Origin: a virus
Strand: one strand, 5' to 3'
Length of the DNA: 54,181 nt
Virus record (IMG/VR): IMGVR_UViG_3300036852_000023
Location: 1 to 54,181 of that record
Shown: positions 52,185 through 54,181 of the stretch, in pieces
Numbering within the stretch: the stretch's first letter is position 1
How the letters are laid out: each line of letters opens with the position of its first letter
Position numbers and translations under genes: made by a program
The notes under the pieces: generated by a model
What the model saw: the letters and a program-made list of their open reading frames with translations, nothing else
Database searches by the model: none
What the model was told of the DNA's origin: nothing

Positions 52185-52721
52185 ATGGCTCGTCCCAGCA
52201 AAATAACCGACGCGCAATTAGCTGAAATTTGGTCAAGGTATTTGGCAGGGGAACTATTGTCCAAATTGGCTAAAGAGTTCGGCATGAGTGCGTCCTCATT
52301 GTCTGAGCGATTGAAGGGCCGGAAAGATGGACTGCACGAAATCGCAAATGAGCTGGCGGCTGCCGAAAAGAAGTTCGAGCAATTGCCAGTCGTGCAGCAA
52401 AAGGCCGTGCGCAATCTAACTGACGATCTGAAGGATATTTCGTTTCACTTAGCTGGCGCTGCCAAATATGGGGCCATGAGTGCCCATAGATTGGCCACAA
52501 TCGCTCAAGGCCAAGCTGAGCGCGTGAGTGATGTAGATCCATTAGGCGAATCGGCGCAAGAGCTTCAGGCGGTCGCAGTGCTCACGGAAACGGCCAACAA
52601 AGCCGCCAAGACTGGCATCGATCTAATCCGCGCCGTCAATCAAGACAAAGACAAGGACAAAGCCCCGCCAGAAGACAAGGCCGACTTTCTGCGACAGATT
52701 GCGGATAAGCTCAACAACTGA
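52185..52721 (+). CDS. Terminase small subunit
   Basis: The start ATG at 52185 gives 178 residues. Residues about 5-50 form a helix-turn-helix (ITDAQLAEIWSRYLAGELLS, then KEFGMSASSLSERLKG), as in DNA-recognising small terminases. A long helical middle for oligomerisation and an acidic, Lys and Asp-rich tail (QDKDKDKAPPEDK) follow. It binds the packaging site and hands DNA to the large subunit. Its stop overlaps the large subunit start. Confidence 0.85.
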   Translation: MARPSKITDAQLAEIWSRYLAGELLSKLAKEFGMSASSLSERLKGRKDGLHEIANELAAAEKKFEQLPVVQQKAVRNLTDDLKDISFHLAGAAKYGAMSAHRLATIAQGQAERVSDVDPLGESAQELQAVAVLTETANKAAKTGIDLIRAVNQDKDKDKAPPEDKADFLRQIADKLNN

Positions 52722-54028
52722 TGAGCCTTCCACTGCCATTACAGCGCGAGCTAGAGCGCTGGTATAAGCTCAAAGACCATCCAGTACAGCGCGCATTGAT
52801 CGATGACGATGTGCGCTTCAAAGTCGTTCCTGCTGGCCGCCGTAGTGGCAAGACTGAGCGGGCCAAGCGATATGTAGCCAAGCAAGCACTCGGCAATTCC
52901 AACGAACGATACTTCATCGCCGCGCCGACATATACCCAGGTAAAAAAGATTTACTGGGCTGATATGAAAAAGCTTTGCCTCTGCAGTATGCAGAGCAAAG
53001 CCCCATCCGAAACCGACCTGATTATCTATCTGGATAACGGCACTGAAATTCACCTGATTGGCCTTGATAAGCCAGAGCGCATTGAGGGCGTACTTTGGAC
53101 GGGTGGCGTGATTGATGAGATTGCCGACATCAAAGCGGATGCATGGGAAGCGAACATCCGGCCAGCGCTAGATACATTCAATCCGCAACGGCCTGATTAT
53201 CTCGCCTGGTGCTGGCTTATTGGCGTGCCGGATGGCCTGAATCACTATTACGACATGGCCGAATACGCCAAAGTCAGCGGTGATCCAGACTGGAAGCTAT
53301 ACCATTGGGAAAGCGCAGACATCCTGCCGCAAAAGGTTATTGAAGCTGCAATGCGCAGCATGTCAAAGCGCCAGTTTAATCAGGAATACCGGGCCAGCTT
53401 TGAGACTGCGACAGGGCGCATATACGAAGATTACAGCGCCAAGAATTACACCAATGAAACCATCCAGCCGCATGAACAATTGCTGTGGTATCACGATTTC
53501 AACTTTACGCCACTCTCCAGCGGAATTGGAGTGAGGCGCGGCACTGATATATTCCTGCTAGAAGAAATCATCCTTACTAGCGCAGTAGCACGGCAAAGCG
53601 CGCTTGAGTTCGTGGATAGATATAAAGACCATCAAAACAAAAACGTGCTCGTCTACGGCGATCCTGCTGGCCGCGCTGGCGAGAAACACGGCCATGCGTC
53701 TGACTATACCGAGATGGAGAAGGTATTGCGCGATCATGGTTGGACTTATACGCGCCGAGTGAAGCCGCAAGCGCCAGCAATCAAAGACCGGCAAAATGCC
53801 GTGCGCTCGAAGATTATGAATGCCGCTGGCGAAGTAAGCCTATTCGTCAATACCAAGAATGCACCATATACGCATAAAGGCTTGGCTACGGTACAATATA
53901 AAGGTGGTTCGACTTTTCTTGAGCAAGAGTCGGACTATCAGCACATTACGACCGCATTCGGTTATTTCATTGACTATGAGTTCCCGGCAATTAACGCCAA
54001 AGCACGTGTTAGCCCATTGAGGATGTGA
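52721..54028 (+). CDS. Terminase large subunit
   Basis: This 435-residue motor has Walker A AGRRSGKTE near residues 38-46 and Walker B GGVIDEIAD near 126-134. Its RNase H-like nuclease domain includes YHDFNFTP near 260 and VYGDPAG near 307. The enzyme cuts concatemers and pumps DNA through the portal. The length is near that of P22-type and other headful enzymes. Together with the absence of a physical terminal repeat signal, headful packaging is a plausible but unproven guess. Confidence 0.93.
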   Translation: MSLPLPLQRELERWYKLKDHPVQRALIDDDVRFKVVPAGRRSGKTERAKRYVAKQALGNSNERYFIAAPTYTQVKKIYWADMKKLCLCSMQSKAPSETDLIIYLDNGTEIHLIGLDKPERIEGVLWTGGVIDEIADIKADAWEANIRPALDTFNPQRPDYLAWCWLIGVPDGLNHYYDMAEYAKVSGDPDWKLYHWESADILPQKVIEAAMRSMSKRQFNQEYRASFETATGRIYEDYSAKNYTNETIQPHEQLLWYHDFNFTPLSSGIGVRRGTDIFLLEEIILTSAVARQSALEFVDRYKDHQNKNVLVYGDPAGRAGEKHGHASDYTEMEKVLRDHGWTYTRRVKPQAPAIKDRQNAVRSKIMNAAGEVSLFVNTKNAPYTHKGLATVQYKGGSTFLEQESDYQHITTAFGYFIDYEFPAINAKARVSPLRM

Positions 54029-54029
54029 T

Positions 54030-54181
54030 ATGGCCGATTTCGACATTCAAAAACTGATTGGCTCGCCAAGCCTCGAAACAATGCCGGAGGCCGTGCGCGA
54101 CTTAATGCGCGACTTACTCGAAGGCCGTGTTCGCCAATATGCGATTGTGGCCGAGCTAGATGATGGGAATATCGGCGTAGG
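54030..54181 (+). CDS. 5' part of the hypothetical protein that spans the contig ends
   Basis: The ATG at 54030 lies one base after the large terminase stop and begins MADFDIQKLIGSP. The frame continues at position 1 of the window (see 1-281) to complete a 101-residue protein. The overlap with 1-127 means the bases from 54055 onward are the same DNA. Confidence 0.8.
   Translation, partial: MADFDIQKLIGSPSLETMPEAVRDLMRDLLEGRVRQYAIVAELDDGNIGV
54055..54181. repeat. Direct terminal repeat, copy 2
   Basis: This segment is identical to 1-127. See the first copy. Removing one copy yields a circular map of 54,054 bp. Confidence 0.93.

Noticed and set aside
1-54181. Search for tRNA genes, CRISPR arrays, insertion sequences, integrase, and diversity-generating retroelements.
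   Set aside because: I saw no credible tRNA, repeat-spacer array, transposase, tyrosine or serine recombinase, or reverse transcriptase.

Overview
The window is a complete circularised genome of a tailed bacteriophage with siphovirus-like morphology. The first 127 bases are repeated exactly as the last 127, so the unique sequence is 54,054 bp and one gene runs across the contig ends. The head and neck genes, the NlpC/P60-type tail peptidase next to a DUF2460, TIGR02218 and J-like tip set, and the long tape measure point to a long non-contractile tail. The lysis set (holin, signal-anchor GH24 endolysin, nested Rz/Rz1 spanins) shows a Gram-negative host, probably a beta- or gammaproteobacterium; the sequence alone does not name it. 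I see no integrase, excisionase, CI-type repressor or partition gene, so a virulent lifestyle is the default reading, although a YdaS/Cro-like regulator with operator-like repeats is present.

There are three large blocks. (1) The late block is on the + strand, from a promoter near 52,130 through the contig junction to about 25,160: terminase, portal, minor head protein, scaffold, P22-type coat, an unusual group of beta-rich accessory virion proteins, neck, tail tube, frameshifted tail chaperone, tape measure, tip complex, then lysis. (2) The left early block is on the - strand, from about 40,900 down to about 25,110. It holds a SNF2-type helicase with a DNA methyltransferase, an Erf annealing protein with an exonuclease and a coiled-coil partner, dUTPase, a cupin-like protein, an Ala/Trp-rich 12-bp repeat gene, lipoproteins, a T4 Imm-like superinfection immunity protein and many small proteins. 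A small + strand cassette (26,663-27,604) sits inside it. (3) The right early block is on the + strand, from 41,056 to 52,112: YdaS/Cro, an O-like initiator with iterons in its own gene, DnaB helicase, VRR-NUC nuclease, NinB, Ref-type nuclease and many small accessory genes, ending with a ribbon-helix-helix-like protein just before the late promoter.

The features that most deserve a second look are these. A 657-bp HNH-endonuclease insertion sits exactly on the start codon of the tail tube gene and is flanked by RNA structure, including an H-type pseudoknot; removing it would restore a normal overlapping ATG. A 400-bp gene-free region (49,104-49,505) has a near-consensus promoter followed by hairpins and a possible pseudoknot and looks like a structured non-coding RNA. 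A second, shorter sRNA-like unit lies at 48,530-48,653. Others are a beta-propeller-like insertion in the tail tip protein, a long Ala/Trp/Asp repeat protein, and several previously hidden genes of under 60 codons, including two small zinc-finger peptides.

Many early promoters share a TTGCAN -35 box. At least five HNH-type nucleases are scattered through the genome. Starts were chosen by ribosome-binding site, by ATGA-type overlap with the upstream gene and by where family similarity begins.
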